Shown piece by piece: positions 32,807 to 45,613 of a stretch of 64,000 bases of DNA (its first letter is position 1; each line of letters opens with the position of its first letter). The notes under the pieces are model-generated. The model had not been told where the DNA came from. It was given only the letters and a program-made list of their open reading frames with translations, and made no database searches. The position numbers and the translations under genes are program-made. The stretch is from positions 2,914,001-2,978,000 of the forward strand of contig NC_089427.1 of assembly GCF_013426205.1 (NCBI RefSeq), read 5' to 3'. Source of the stretch: Metarhizium brunneum (taxonomy: Eukaryota > Ascomycota > Sordariomycetes > Hypocreales > Clavicipitaceae).

Positions 32807-35800
32807 ACGGAGTAACGGGCCACCACCTCCTTTTGCACCTTCAATATCCTACCATCACGTCCCCCCCCTTGTCCGCACGCCTTGGGCAAACAATACATCA
32901 CGGGCCCTCGCCAGCCTCATCCGCTCGCTCTCTTTTGACTTGCTGGCTCTAGCGATGGTGTTTCACCTTGTAGTTACTCCGTACGTAGTATAATGCGACG
33001 TGCCGTCTACGACGTGTTCTCTGCCCTCACCAATCGCACACCGCGTATTCTGCCTCTTTTCCTTTTTCCTCGGTTTCGCTCTGCACGGCAGCCCAATCGG
33101 GAGAATGGGCACACTATTTAGTGTTTTTTTGTTTTTTTTCCTGTTTTATTTCGGCTTATTGTTTTTTGCAGCCGTTTACTATTCTTATTAGTATTATCCC
33201 CCCGCCGCCGTCCTTGGCCACGGTCACAATTGCTTGCTGGTCCTGATGTGCTGGCAGGGAAGGGAGGGCCGTGTGGTGCTTCATCAGAGACAATTCATCG
33301 AGCAAATTTCCCAATGCCAGATGCCAGATGCCCTCTGTCCCCCATCTTTGCCTGTGTCTCTGTCCCTCTCTGGAGCCACCCCGTGCAATTGGGGGCCAAG
33401 ACAGCAAACCCAGTCTTGCCATTCATTCCACTGTTTGGAACTGGCCCTTTTTCTTTCCTTTACGGGAAATGGGGTGTGTGTATTGTCTCCCGGATAAAAG
33501 ATCGTGTGCAAAGGGTGGAAACCACCCGATGTTGCACTGCAGACGGGTTACACCGCATCTGTCAGGCAAAATGAGGCTGCTTATTATGTACTGCACACTA
33601 TGTTGTGTTGCTTTCTTTTTGCGTCTATGAAAGGACTACATACTACGTACACATGTACATACGTCCCTCCACAGCCGCCGGCACCCCGTTTGGTTGGACG
33701 ATACATGCGCCCGTGTAACCAGCTCGGCGGATCGAAGCTATGAGACACGGGGCTAGGCTCCGGAACCGTGGGATATGGCGTATTGTTTTTTTTTCCTTCT
33801 TGTTTTTAGTTCGCCGTTTTTTTCCTATTATGAGCTTGAAGGCTTTTTTCCTAATATATCTCTTCCTATTTTCCTACGCCTCCAATGTATATCAAAAGAG
33901 GTGGGGGGAGGCCTGGCAAGATTGCATGTTTGCATGCTATTCACGGGTACGACTGGCAGCGGCATGGTATTGTCGACGGGACAAAGTGCCCGTTGGCAGC
34001 GACGCCTCATTCCTTCTCAGTGGGTGCCGACTTATTTCCGTAACAGGCACATCCATGGCCGAGAGAGAGAGAAAAGAGTCAAGTGTTTGGCGACACCGCC
34101 CACCGGCCCGGGGGAGGATCATGGCCCGAATAGGCGCGTGGTGGTCACGGCTTGGTATGTATGGGAAAAGTGAAAATGGTCCGACGCTCTGCATACAGGC
34201 TTGCCGTGGACAAAAAGAGTCGATGGCTTCACCAAGACGGCTGGGCACCTCGGTCAGCGCAAGAGGCGTCACACCGGTATTCATATTGTCCTCGTCGTCC
34301 GGGTAAAAGTGACGGGGCCAACAGCACGCGGCCGCTGGCGTGCGTCACACGGCGCCCGGCTTGCCTGCGGCAACACAGGCGGGAAAAAGACGCCAGATGT
34401 GACCAGAGACGACTCGACTTGTTTTCAATGACTTTTAGACTTCCTATTGTCCGTCTCCACAGTTGCTATTGTTGTCGAAATCGGGGCTGGCCCATCGGCC
34501 CATTGACTCCCCGATCAGGCTTAGCGTCCGTGTTCCGGGCACCATTGACCCGTCCCACTGGGTCCCGCCTCGGCACCCAAACTCCCAAAGCTGACGGCCC
34601 ACGGCCGACGTGATTGGCTGGCGCCTATTCCGCGCCCCCCTCCCAGAACAAAAGCTGACAGCTCCGCAAACCGCAACATGAATGACCCTGATCCCGTCGA
34701 CTTCATTTCACGACAAAAGGCAAAAGTTGCCTGGCTCTCATTTATCCTCCAACGCCTGTCTTTGAATCGTCCATCTCGGCGGTATCCCAAAGCAAGCCAC
34801 GCCGAAGGAAAAAAAAAGTAAGGGGGAGGGGGAGGGTGGAATCGTCCGAATGGCCCAACTCATTGCCAAGCCTCATTCCGCGTTTTTTTGTTATACAAGT
34901 TCTGCTACACATCACCTGTTGTTGGTTCAGAGCATTCTCGTTGGCCGGTATTACGACCACGGCCGAGGTTCCTTCCTTCCTTGTCGACCTATCCTCGAGA
35001 GCAAACTCTCACCTTGACTTTTTATGACCAAACTTGACCGTTACCGAAAGCGGCCAGCCTGTGTGCGAACCAACAGCCGGCAAGGGCCTGTACATGTGAC
35101 ACATGCCGTAGACCAAGAGGCGAACCGTCGACATCCTTCAGCGTGTTTTACCCTCTGACGAAACGTCTTGTGCTTGCCTGTGTCTCTTTCGTTGCCCAAC
35201 GTCATACCCGTGTAGAACCCGAGGAAGGGGGGGGGGGGGCGCACGCGAACCCATGGCTTGCTATTTAACATTTTCCTTGGAATGAACAGCGTGTATTACG
35301 GCGCCCGCGCTAATCATCTTCTCTCTGCGCGCCGCCCACGGCACTAAAGTAGTCGGCCAGACTGTCGGATTGTGCGACCAGGCAGATGGGACGCTGGAGC
35401 CTGCTCTATTGGATACCAACTGTCTCCGAGTGGCGGTTTCTAAACGCCAAGGGTCGCCTCCCTCGGTCATGATGTCACCTACAAATTGGGGGGGGGGAAG
35501 GAGGCGTTCCCCTGCGATTGTGTTGTCTTGCGCTGTATTGTATGATACGCTTTACATACTTGTCCGTGAGGCTGAATGGGGGGGTAAAGGGGGCCACAGA
35601 CGTAATTGCCGGCAAAGAAAATCATGCTGTTGAGCTGTCATGTTGGTTTGTTGTCGAAATGAGAGAAAGAGAGTCAAGCTGAGGTTTCCGGATGTCCAAG
35701 TCGATGCGACATGACGGGGCCATCAGAGCCCTTTGGGCACTGCGATGGCAAGTACTTTTCCGTTGTCATGTTTCCCGTGGCTCAGCTCATCGGGTTTTCG

Positions 35801-36330
35801 TCCTTTGAGTCCCCGAAAGAGAGAGAGGCAGAGAGAAATGACTGTTGGATAGTACATACTTGTGCTGGGACGCAAATGACTTATCCCATCTGTCGTCCTC
35901 ATATCCATCGCGCTTGGAAATTCTGACCCAGGGGCCGGAATGGAAGCTCCAAAACCGCTTACAAATGCCATACCGTGACGAGATTGCTCTTGGAAGCTTC
36001 ATCATTTAGCTTGCCGCCGTGTAAAGAAAGGCACAAGGTGCTGCATGAGCCGGTGGCTCTTGAACACCACCGCCATCGCTATCACCATCACCGTCAGTAC
36101 AACACGAGGCGTGATCACACACCCACAGCACAAAAGAGAGAAAAAAGAGTCCATCAGCAACGCCTCCTTCAATCTCGGCACTGCTCCCACGCCCTTGGTC
36201 TTATTCTCTTCCCCATGCCCAACTCTTCTGCTGCGTACCCGACGACGTGGTACAAGGCTTCGCAAATGTCCGCTAGCCCATCCGCCATCCGCCATCCGCC
36301 GCCTCCATTCTTCTGCTACCAATTTGCCAA

Positions 36331-36358
36331 GGGGGGTGAAGAAGGGGGAAAGGGGGGG
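36331..36358 (+). repeat. G-run cluster, potential G-quadruplex
   Basis: Runs of 6, 5 and 7 G are separated by 7 and 3 bases; the last run can be split into two tracts, which satisfies the usual four-tract rule. Only the sequence pattern is seen. Confidence 0.5.
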
Positions 36359-39300
36359 CGTTCCAACTAGATGCCCATTTCCAAGTTGTGACTTGCCAAC
36401 AGGCTGCAGCCGCTGCTTATACATGGTACATACACGCACAAGCAGCCCGTGGTCGATGCTCAACTGCAGAGATTCGACAAGTGTCCACCATCTCGCAAAG
36501 GGTCAAATGGTACGTCCTTCTCGCCATCGCCCAGCCCTTTTCCCACTCTATCCGTCGGACAGCGGCAACAATAGCTGTTGCAACAATACCCATCTTGTCC
36601 GGGAAGGGTGTCCCGCCCCAGCACCGGCGTGAACAGCATCACGCACACACACCTCCGATGATTGACTCTTCCGTGTTCGCTGGCTGCATCTCACGTCTGG
36701 CAGTGTTGGGAAGCGAGTTAAGCTTTCATCGCTCCTTCAGCACTGCCGTACGCTGCCCGTAGCGGCCATGTACGATGCAGCTCCTGGTCACACCGAGGCG
36801 GGGATGGGAAAGCTTGGGGAAACCCAACAAATCCCCAGAAACAAACCCATCATATCGCTTAGCCCATGTGTACGTGTTGGCTGCAGTGACCGTTGTCTGT
36901 AATATTCCCCGACCCAACAGCGTCTCTCGGCTGTCTGGACATAGAGCCATGACTCTTTGTACTTTCTCATCTCCGCTGCGGCAGCAATATCGGAATTTTT
37001 TGGCAATCAAAGACATGAGAATAATAAACCCCCCGTCTTGTTTGATTCTTCTCTTCTTCTCCACTCGTTACGTGTACGAGTGATTTTTTTTTCTTTCTCT
37101 CTTTCTTGTTATTGTCTTGGGAAACGCCCCTTGGACATGACCACATCACCGGCGCCCTATGCACTTGGTTCTGCACGCACACAATGCATGCATGAGACTG
37201 GAAAGAAAATAAAAAGAGCGTATTTCCACTTTTTTCAGCTGCCGAGCTTCCCATTATTCGATTGGCCGGTCTGGCTCGAACCGCCTGGCACGACGGCTTC
37301 GTGGTACGCGCCGCTTATAAGGGGGACGCTGGGGTCTGCAAGGGACCATGGTGCTGTTGGCGCGTGCTGCGGACGACCATGCTGCCTCCCTCTCTCCCTC
37401 CTTTGTCACATTCGACGTGCTGTGAGATTCATCGGGGTGTGAGTATGGCCTTGGTTGCCAAGGGTATATACGTCGTGGCTGAAGGGGGGTGGTTGTTCGT
37501 CCATGCTGAAGATCGCAGAGGCCACGCCCATTCACGATTTCTTCGTTTTAGACTTGTGGTACTATGACTAGCTGTGGAGGGCATACCTTTTTTTCTTTTC
37601 CTGATGTACACGGGGATAGGGATAGGCAGCCCCGTGCGATTGCGGCCTGAATTTACAGTTGCCAAGTGAACATTTTTGTTCCCAACATGCTATTGTCTCG
37701 CGCGGCCACTGTCGCGGCTTGGCGACGAGATAAAGGAAGGAAGGTTGCCTTCCTTGGTCCCGTGACCGGATGTCGGTCAGAGTACCGGTGGAAATGTAAA
37801 AAAAAAAAAAAATAGGAGACAAAAAAAAAAGTTGCTACTGCGTACAAAGAAACGTGCCGACTCCCGACAGCGTCCAGGTTCACGATTTGCACGCTCCAAC
37901 AGCAAGTAATCAAACGTTTAATTCTCTCATCTTTCTTTGTTTTTTGCTCTTTCCTTCACCGGTTCAGGGGTGCTGGTGACAATCTTGCGACCAACACGCA
38001 CTTTTCCCACGTTGGCTCGAAAACCAACATAACCACCAAAAAAAGGGGGGGGCCTCATCATCACCTGTTATCAGATATCGCCAGCACAACAAGGGGGCAG
38101 GGGGGGCTAGTGCGGGCGGTGGAAAGACACACTTGGGGAACTCTCGTCCTGTGCGGATGCTCGCTGCCCCCGAATCTCTAGATCTCGTTCACAAAGACAT
38201 GCATGCATGCATGGAAGACTTGTTTCCCATGGGCAACCAACAGTCTCTTGGCCCTTTATATCACGATGGGGGCCGCCGCCAAGCGCTGTGCAAAGGAGAG
38301 TGCAGGACCTTGGGGGCAGAATCTACATGCCTTGCCGGATTGGGCAACAAACCAAAGAAAATTCGAATTCCAACCGACGTCGTGCCACGTGTTGTGACGA
38401 GCAGGGTGGACGACGGACGCACGGGTCTGTCTCTCGCTTTGATCCAACGTGTCCAGCCTTCTTTCTTCCGCTCAGTCCTCGTATGGTTTATCAGCGGCAT
38501 CGCCGTCGTGGTGCTCCCTCTCACCTTCTCTCACCCGGGCGCAAGGACCATTATCGCGACAATGCTCTCTCCCTTGTTCACCAGGCCGTGGGGGATGAGA
38601 TTTGTCGCATCTCAGCTCTCCGTCCAGGGCGCAGGGCAGTCCGATATAGGCGAGCAGCTGGTCAAAAAGTCTTTTGTGTAACATGCAATCTAAAACATCC
38701 GCAGGCAGCTTGCATACGAGATCTACGGATAACTTTTGTTTTTTTCCTTTTTCTCCTTCTTCGTACTCTGTATTATTATGGCTGAGAAATTAAGGAGTAA
38801 AGCGTTTGTGCGTATTGGCACCTGCTCTGCCAACAAGGCATCTGCATGCAACCTGCAAAGCACACGATGGGCTTTACCGACGCACAATATGATCTTGTAT
38901 TGTTAATCTATTGTGCCAAAGAGGCTCCTCTACGCCCTTTCTTTCTTGGAGGCGAGCGGAGCGGCGGACAGACACGTCACGTCACCCTCATGACATTGGA
39001 GTACGAGCCGACACGGGCCTATTGTTGGCAACCAACGCTTGAGGCCGACGAGGTGCAGGAATGCTTTTTCGTGTTGCTCCTTGTACAATGGGATCGACGA
39101 GGGGGCCGCTGGGGAGCGTTTCAACAACTTGAGGCTCTGCCTTCTGCGCATGGTTCTTTTTCTATTGTACACACGGGCATAGATCGGTGAGTGTCCGTGG
39201 CGGAGAGAGAAGGCGGGGGGAGGCGGCCTCATTGTCTGCTCAGCCCTCTTTTTCTTTTTCTTTTTTGCCTCGTCGTGCTGCAGTTTGCATCTGCTTGGAA

Positions 39301-41119
39301 TTCGAATCGTGCATCAAGCACACCGAATCTTCTTTGCCGTATAAACCTGGGCGTGCTTCTTGCCACGCAATCTATTGTCCTGCTTGTAGGGGGTTCCACT
39401 GCGTCCAGAGGCAAGTCTGCACGCAGGTCCATATGAGGGCTGTGAAATGATTGTCGTATTGTGTGAATGGAAATGCAAAAGAAACAAAGATCGCCACCCA
39501 TATCGTGTCCAGGTGCATTGCAGAAGCTGGGATATTGCTTGATGGGAGGAGTGTCGTGAGGCGGCACTATCATGTGCAACAGTCCAGGGATAGGACCTGG
39601 TATATTTTGTTTTTTTTCTCACCGTGGCTGTCTTGTCAAGCATGGTGGACAAAGCTCGTGACGAACATGGACGGGGGAGCAATGTTCTCAGATTCAAAGA
39701 AGCTGCCACCAATTTCCAACGTCTTTTCTATCATATACTACATACATGGAAAGGGACAAAGAAGGCAAGAAAAAGCAAACATGTCGTTATCGTACCTTGT
39801 GCGACTTGACAATTCGAAAGAGGGAGCTGACATCTGCCATGACCAGCACAACCACGAATAGAAATACCGCCGCCCTTGACAGCGCTTGGAGCATTCAATT
39901 TCCCGTCAACACGCTCGGCATCGTCGTATCCCTCCCCGCAAACATATATATACTCGGCTCACCCTACACCCCACGATCCAAATTGCCGCCATTGGAAAAC
40001 CCAAAGCTCATCTAATAAAACACACATTGCATCACAAATAGCCCAAAAACACAAAAAAAAGAAGTCACCCGCATGAAATCTACAATGATGGCAACGTAGC
40101 TTCCGCAGCAAAAGTGCAGCAGCATTGGAATCAATATACCTCTCGTCCTTGTAGGCCGCTCCATTTGCGTACATTCTTCGTTGATAAAAACCCAACCCGA
40201 AATACATCTGACGCCTAATCAAGACGTGAAAATTCTTGAAGCCATTTCCCAGTCCAAAATGTGACGCCAAATGTGCTTGGCTAACGACAAGTCCCACCAT
40301 CAAACACACGACACATGCTTCACTTCGTCAAAAGCACGAGTGCATCATTCCACATATTTTCTAATGGCAAATTTCATATGCATGCCGTTATCATGTAGCA
40401 CATGTAGAGCACACGGCCCACCCATACATATTTGGCTGGAATATACAACTACGCACGGCACGTCGCACATGTCACTTGCAAATACAACGCAGATTCCCTC
40501 GTCAGGTGTTTCTTTGGTCTCTAGCTGTTATCTATCACAGCCGCAGCAAGTCATACTTGCTGGTCTAATATCCCCCAATTCAATGGTAAATAGCGACCCC
40601 CTCCGCTTTTCCATTGCTTCCCGTACGACTGACTGACTGACTTGCACAAGCTCGGCCAGAGAAACACGGGGAATAAAAAGATGTTGAAGTTCTTCTTCAG
40701 TCCCCCAAACGCCGGTAAGCACGCTTCTCTAAAGATTTTGCCCTGGTAGGGGTATCATAATGCAAGTCTCTTTTTGACGATTTGCTTTCGCCTCACAAAT
40801 GCAGGTGTGTCCCAAAAGTGTCTTTGTTGAAAGACGCCGCCACTCCATTCCCAAAATAAAATATCATGAGAGTGGTCTTCGTAACAACAAAAAAAAAAGT
40901 TTTCAGAAACGAAGAGCTGAAAATAAATAAGTATCAGATGCCAGAAACCGCCCGTCCCCACGTCCCGTGTGGGGAGATTACATGGTTTCGTTGAGAACCG
41001 TACGCCGCCAGAGTGCATGAAAATGCCGATTATAACACATCATAAGATTGGATAAGTGATAAATAGAAGGCTTGTTGAATTCCTTCCATACATTGTCCTA
41101 GGATGCAAAAAGATGCAAC

Positions 41120-42519
41120 TTAGAACTTGAGCTGCTTGGGCTGCTCCCAGCTGAATGACTGGTTGGTGCCGAAGTGGCCGTTCTTGGCAGTCTGCAGGTA
41201 GATGGGGCGGTCCAGGTTAAGCTCGCGGACAATGACGCCGGGGCGCAGATCAAAGTTGTTGCGGATAATCTCAACGAGCTGGTCAGAGGTCTTCTCGGAG
41301 GTGCCGTAGGTGTCGACGTAGATGGACAGAGGCTCCGCAACACCAATGGCATAGGAAAGCTGGACAAGCGCACGGCGGGCAAGACCGGCATTGACCAGGG
41401 ACTTGGCAATCCAGCGAGCGACATAGGCAGCAGAACGATCGACCTTGGAGAAATCCTTGCCGGAGAAGGCGCCACCACCGTGGGCACCCCAGCCACCGTA
41501 GGTGTCGACAATGATCTTACGGCCAGTTAAACCGGCGTCACCCTGGGGACCACCAATGATGAAGAGACCAGAGGGTTGGATCTGGGGATAGTTGGTTAGC
41601 CAACAACTCAAAACATCTCTTTGGGCTGTTTTGCGATGAGAAAACTTACGTGGTAAACGGTGTTGTCGTCGAGGTACTTGGCGGGGATGGTCTTCTTAAT
41701 GATGTTTTCAAGAATCTGCTTGCGGAGCTCCTCGGTGGTAATGTCGGCAGAGTGCTGGGCAGACACAACCACGGTGTGCACACGGACGGGGACAACGGCG
41801 CCGTGGTCGTGCTTGTACTCAACGGTGACCTGGGTCTTGGTATCGGGGCGCAGCCAGGGGAGAGAGCCGTCACGGCGGGCAGCAGACATGGCAGCGTTGA
41901 GCTTGTGGGCGAGCTGGAGGGTGAGGGGGAAGAGCTCAGGGGTCTCGTCAGTGGCATAACCGAACATGATACCCTGGTCACCAGCACCGAGCTTCTCGAG
42001 GGCCTCCTCGTAATGCAGGCCCTGGGCGATATCGGGAGACTGCTGCTCAATGGCAACAAGCAAGTTGAGGGTCTTGTAGTCGAAACCCTTCTCAGAGTGG
42101 TCATAGCCAATGTCTCTGACGGCGTCGCGGACAATCTTCTGGTAGTCGAGCTTGGCCTTGGTGGTGATTTCGCCAAAGACCATGATCATACCAGTCTTGG
42201 TGGCGGTCTCGCAAGCGACCTTGGACAGGGGATCCTCAGCCAAGCAGGCATCGAGGATGGCATCAGAGACCTGGTCAGCGATCTTGTCGGGGTGACCCTC
42301 ACCGACAGACTCGGACTATAGGGTGTGTTAGTTATCAGCCTCGGGCGCGGCGCCATATTTACAGTGTTTGCGTCTTTTTTCCCCTTCCCTTTCTCTTGCA
42401 AGAGGAGGGGAGGGGGAAGTAGGCTGCCAAACGATTTGAGCGCAGGCCATTCATTCACTTACGGTGAACAGGAAGGTGCCCTGAGGGCTAGATCCGTTGG
42501 TGCCGTTGACGCCAGGCAT
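41120..42519 (-). CDS. sam2: S-adenosylmethionine synthetase
   Basis: Three exons on the minus strand, 42519-42463, 42315-41650 and 41581-41120, give 394 aa, the normal length. The cytosolic enzyme makes SAM from methionine and ATP. The N-terminus rebuilds [15 protein letters not shown] across intron 1, containing the ATP-binding His. [16 protein letters not shown] is the methionine adenosyltransferase signature, and [18 protein letters not shown] is the second, P-loop-like signature with catalytic Lys residues. The C-terminus ends [12 protein letters not shown]. Introns (147 and 68 nt) start GTAAGT. Codon use is strongly C/G-ending, as expected for a highly expressed gene. It is divergent from the GPN3 gene, 1.8 kb away. 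Confidence 0.97.
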
Positions 42520-43764
42520 TTTGTGTATGTTGTAGGAGAGGATGAGGGAAAGAATGAGAGGGCAAACAAAATTCAAGTATTGGCCGAGACGAAAGGTCTG
42601 TGAGACTTCGACAGCGGGCCGGAAGGAAATAACTGCGAAGAGTGAGTTTCAAAGTCAGCGATTGATTCGTCTCTTGGAAAGCGCGAGCTGCGAAATACTA
42701 GGCAGCAGTGCAATTGACGGGTTCACATACCACTACGAGGTGACACTCGGAAGCTGACGGGCGAAGGGGGAAACTGAGGTAAGACGGGATGGGAAAGGAA
42801 GAGGAGGGAAAGGAGGAGAGGTTTTATGCCGACAATTTTCTGAGGGGGGCCGCTCGCAGCTGCATGCGCTGCGAACCCAAATGGTGGTTGGAGGGGCAGC
42901 CCAGCAAAAAAAATTGGCACGGCGGCATGTTATCGGCACAAGGGCGGGGCTAGTGTCTGGGCTGCAGTGTACATGAGGCATTGCGCTCGGCCACACGCAC
43001 GGGCAGGTACCCCCGAATACGACTGCTAACAGATTGCTGGGCGCTGGCCGGATGCGATGAGGGGCAGCGACGGCCGCCACCTCTGCGGACCAAATTGCGC
43101 CATCTCGGAGCCAGTCAGCGTGGGCAGCATCCAGCGAAACCCAGTTGTTGCACGTCACCCCTGGCTGGGGATGGCACATGTACAGTTACACAAGTACATG
43201 AAGTATGATGCAAATGCACTCCAGTAGCCTGTGTTTGTGAGTTTTCAGTCCTGCCCAGATTGGAGTACTGGCCAAGAAACTTTGGCCATCATGACTAGCA
43301 ATTGTGTCGGTGTTGCATCATCATCAATCTCGCTCGGCCGCCGTACTTTGACCCCCTCCCCTCAAGCACCTCTGAGACCCCGACCAACGCCAAACTTCTC
43401 CGTTGTGCCCCAGCCCAGGCCGGCCGCATATGTACTTCGTACTATGTACTCCGTATATCCCCCAGGGTCCAGTCTCTTCGCGCAGATGGACAACGTGTCT
43501 ACTGGTCAGTTTTGGCGCAATAGTTTCTCCGACCTGTTGGAGCTCCGACAGCCGCTCCGACGAGCTGTCACTGGCATGGCATGGTCGGCGCTTTCGTTTT
43601 CGCGGCACCCACTGCTTTCGGCTCTTGAGATTGGAATTTCGTCTGAGACATTGGGTGCTTGGGCTCAAGTTTAGAATCCGGTCTCGCAGGGTTAATGTGC
43701 CTGGTATGCTGGGTTCGCCGCCTTTGTTCTGCAAGCACTTCGGAGACTTATGTACCTACTTAAG

Positions 43765-43834
43765 TACGGAGTACGGAGTACACGCTTCGGAGACTAACCT
43801 GCAATACAATATCGAGCTACGGAGTACTCCGTAG
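43765..43834. repeat. Cluster of TACGGAGTA motifs with an 18-bp palindrome
   Basis: Two overlapping copies lie at 43765-43781, and CTACGGAGTACTCCGTAG at 43817-43834 is a perfect palindrome. Another copy in reverse orientation is at 43447-43455. Confidence 0.85.
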
Positions 43835-44079
43835 TGTCTGCGAAATGTCGCACCTTGCGCCTCTTCTCTGACTTTTGACTCGAGGCTTCGGCGCCGGATT
43901 TTGGCACACTGCAGACAAATTAGCCAAGACGACGGCGCCAGCCCGCCAGCCCGACCGACTTTGGCTTGCCAGCCGCCTGCTCAGGTCAAGGCGCTCTCAT
44001 CAACTTGTATTTCGCTAGGATAGTAATGAATACGTAGTAGTACTGTACTAGTAGCAAATCAAAGGCCCCCACCTGCACC

Positions 44080-44087
44080 TGACGTCA
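44080..44087. promoter_or_regulatory. TGACGTCA bZIP-type octamer
   Basis: A perfect CRE/ATF palindrome about 220 bp upstream of the GPN3 start. Factor binding is inferred from the motif only. Confidence 0.35.
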
Positions 44088-44308
44088 AGTTGTCAAGCGG
44101 CCGGCCCTGTGGGCTGCAGCTCCAGAAAAAAAAACTACGAGCTACCACAGACTAGTAGTGCCAGAATACTAGCAGCGAGAATAACCATAATCCACGTCCC
44201 CTCCCCCATTTGCCGGCTCGATCACGGCCTCATCTCGCCTCGATCAAAGGGAAACATCGATAGGCCCCTCTCTGCAGTCTGTCAATTGGGCGGCTGCGCT
44301 TCACCACC

Positions 44309-45305
44309 ATGAGCAAATTTGGCGCCATGATCATGGGCCCTGCGGGGGCAGGCAAGGTAAGACGAAGACGAACAAGCAGCAGTCGGCTGCCATGTCCTGT
44401 CCCGTTCGAAAACACCAAATTCTAACCTTCAGCTTGTACGCATGCAGTCCACCTTTTGCGCCGCCCTCATTACCCATCTCCAGCTCAACCGCCGTTCCGC
44501 CTTCTACGTCAACCTCGACCCCGCGGCCGAGACTTTCGAGCACACGCCCGACCTCGACATCAAGGAACTCATCTCACTCAAGGATGCCATGGAGGAAGTC
44601 GGCCTCGGCCCCAACGGCGGCCTAATCTACTGCTTCGAGTTTCTCATGGAGAACCTGGACTGGCTCACCGAGGCACTGGACAACCTGACGGAAGAATATC
44701 TCATCATTATCGACATGCCCGGCCAGATTGAGCTCTACACGCACATCCCCATCCTGCCCACCCTCATGAAGTACCTGTCGCAACCTGGATCGCTCGACAT
44801 TCGCATGGCCGCCGTCTATCTCCTAGAAGCCACCTTTGTGGTCGACCGGGCCAAATTCTTCGCCGGAACTCTGAGCGCCATGAGTGCCATGCTGATGCTC
44901 GAGGTCCCCCACATCAACGTCCTCTCCAAAATGGATCTCGTCAAGGACCAAGTCAAGAAGAAGGATCTGAAGCGATTCCTCACGCCCGACATGGGTCTGC
45001 TGGAGGATGACCCCGTGGAGCGCGCCAGACGAGTCGCTGAGGGTCCCGAGGGCGACGACGACGAGTCACGAAGACCCGACGAGAGTGAACAGATTATGAA
45101 GGGCGCCAGCTTCCGGCGGTTGAATCGTGCTGTGGCAGGCTTGATCGAGAGCTTCAGCATGATCAACTACCTAAAGCTGGACGTGACAAACGAGGACAGC
45201 GTGGGCGCCATTCTGAGCTACATTGACGATTGTATCCAGTTTCACGAGGCCCAGGATCCTCACGAACCCAACGACGACGAGGACGAGGCCGGAGATGAAG
45301 AGTGA
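44309..45305 (+). CDS. gpn3: GPN-loop GTPase 3
   Basis: Two exons, 44309-44356 and 44448-45305, give 301 aa. GPN3 is a cytosolic GTPase that, with GPN1/GPN2, supports assembly and nuclear import of RNA polymerase II. The P-loop GPAGAGKST is split by the intron between Lys and Ser. The family-defining Gly-Pro-Asn loop is seen in GLGPNGGLIYC, the G3 motif in DMPGQIEL and the G4-like motif in LSKMDLV. The C-terminus is acidic (DDEDEAGDEE). The acceptor at 44446-44447 is required to rebuild the P-loop; an AG 15 nt upstream would insert five residues inside it. The branch CTAAC lies 21 nt before the used acceptor. Confidence 0.95.
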
Positions 45306-45613
45306 CGGCTGCTTACTGTACTTTGCTTTTTCAGTTTCTTTTTTCTTTTTTGGAATACCCGCATAGCGACGGCGTTTAGGATCCTTACAAATCTAAAATT
45401 GATAACAAGAAAACAAAGTCGTAATATTTCGCGTCAGTATCAAACCGTAAGCGTGACCAAAGCCCAAAAGATGCCCCCATGCAAGCACAAACCCAAAAAA
45501 TATACAATCCAATATCAGCATCATTCCCATTTCTACACAAAAATTAACGCCAAAAGTCCCATCACATCCCAACAAGATGAAATCTCCACCGAAAACACCC
45601 ATCGCCATCATCA
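45306..45613. other. Convergent intergenic region
   Basis: About 0.3 kb between the GPN3 stop and the stop of the Apq12-like gene. It should contain both 3' untranslated regions. Confidence 0.6.

Larger units (their letters stand above)
31625..41119. other. 9.5-kb stretch without a supported gene
   Basis: No open frame here exceeds about 200 codons, none shows family motifs, and none joins to another through plausible splice sites. The DNA is not strongly AT-rich. It holds many homopolymer tracts, for example G13 at 35227-35239, G10 at 35488-35497, A16 at 37798-37813, and several T8-T9 runs near 32370, 33125, 33786 and 37083. It also contains a GA/GT microsatellite at 32775-32806 and a G-run cluster at 36331-36358. 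It lies upstream of the 203-aa gene and downstream of SAM synthetase. It could be a very large regulatory region, a long leader or non-coding transcript, or decayed DNA; sequence alone does not decide. Confidence 0.6.
42520..44308. other. Divergent promoter region, SAM synthetase / GPN3
   Basis: About 1.8 kb between two divergent starts. The stretch 43430-43840 holds several TACGGAGTA motifs, including an 18-bp perfect palindrome at 43817-43834. A TGACGTCA octamer lies at 44080. No gene is supported. Confidence 0.6.

Noticed and set aside
32347..32952. 201-codon frame on the + strand in the gene-free stretch
   Set aside because: Starts with a T-run-derived Phe/Ser-rich stretch, crosses a GT microsatellite, overlaps other frames and has no motif or splice partner; it looks like chance.
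37265..37300. tRNA B-box-like GGTTCGAGCC on the minus strand
   Set aside because: No flanking T-stem pairing, A-box or acceptor stem can be drawn, so it is not a tRNA gene.
38133..38785. Two overlapping + strand frames of 182 and 192 codons
   Set aside because: Both are open over the same bases in different frames with unnatural composition; neither has a recognisable domain.
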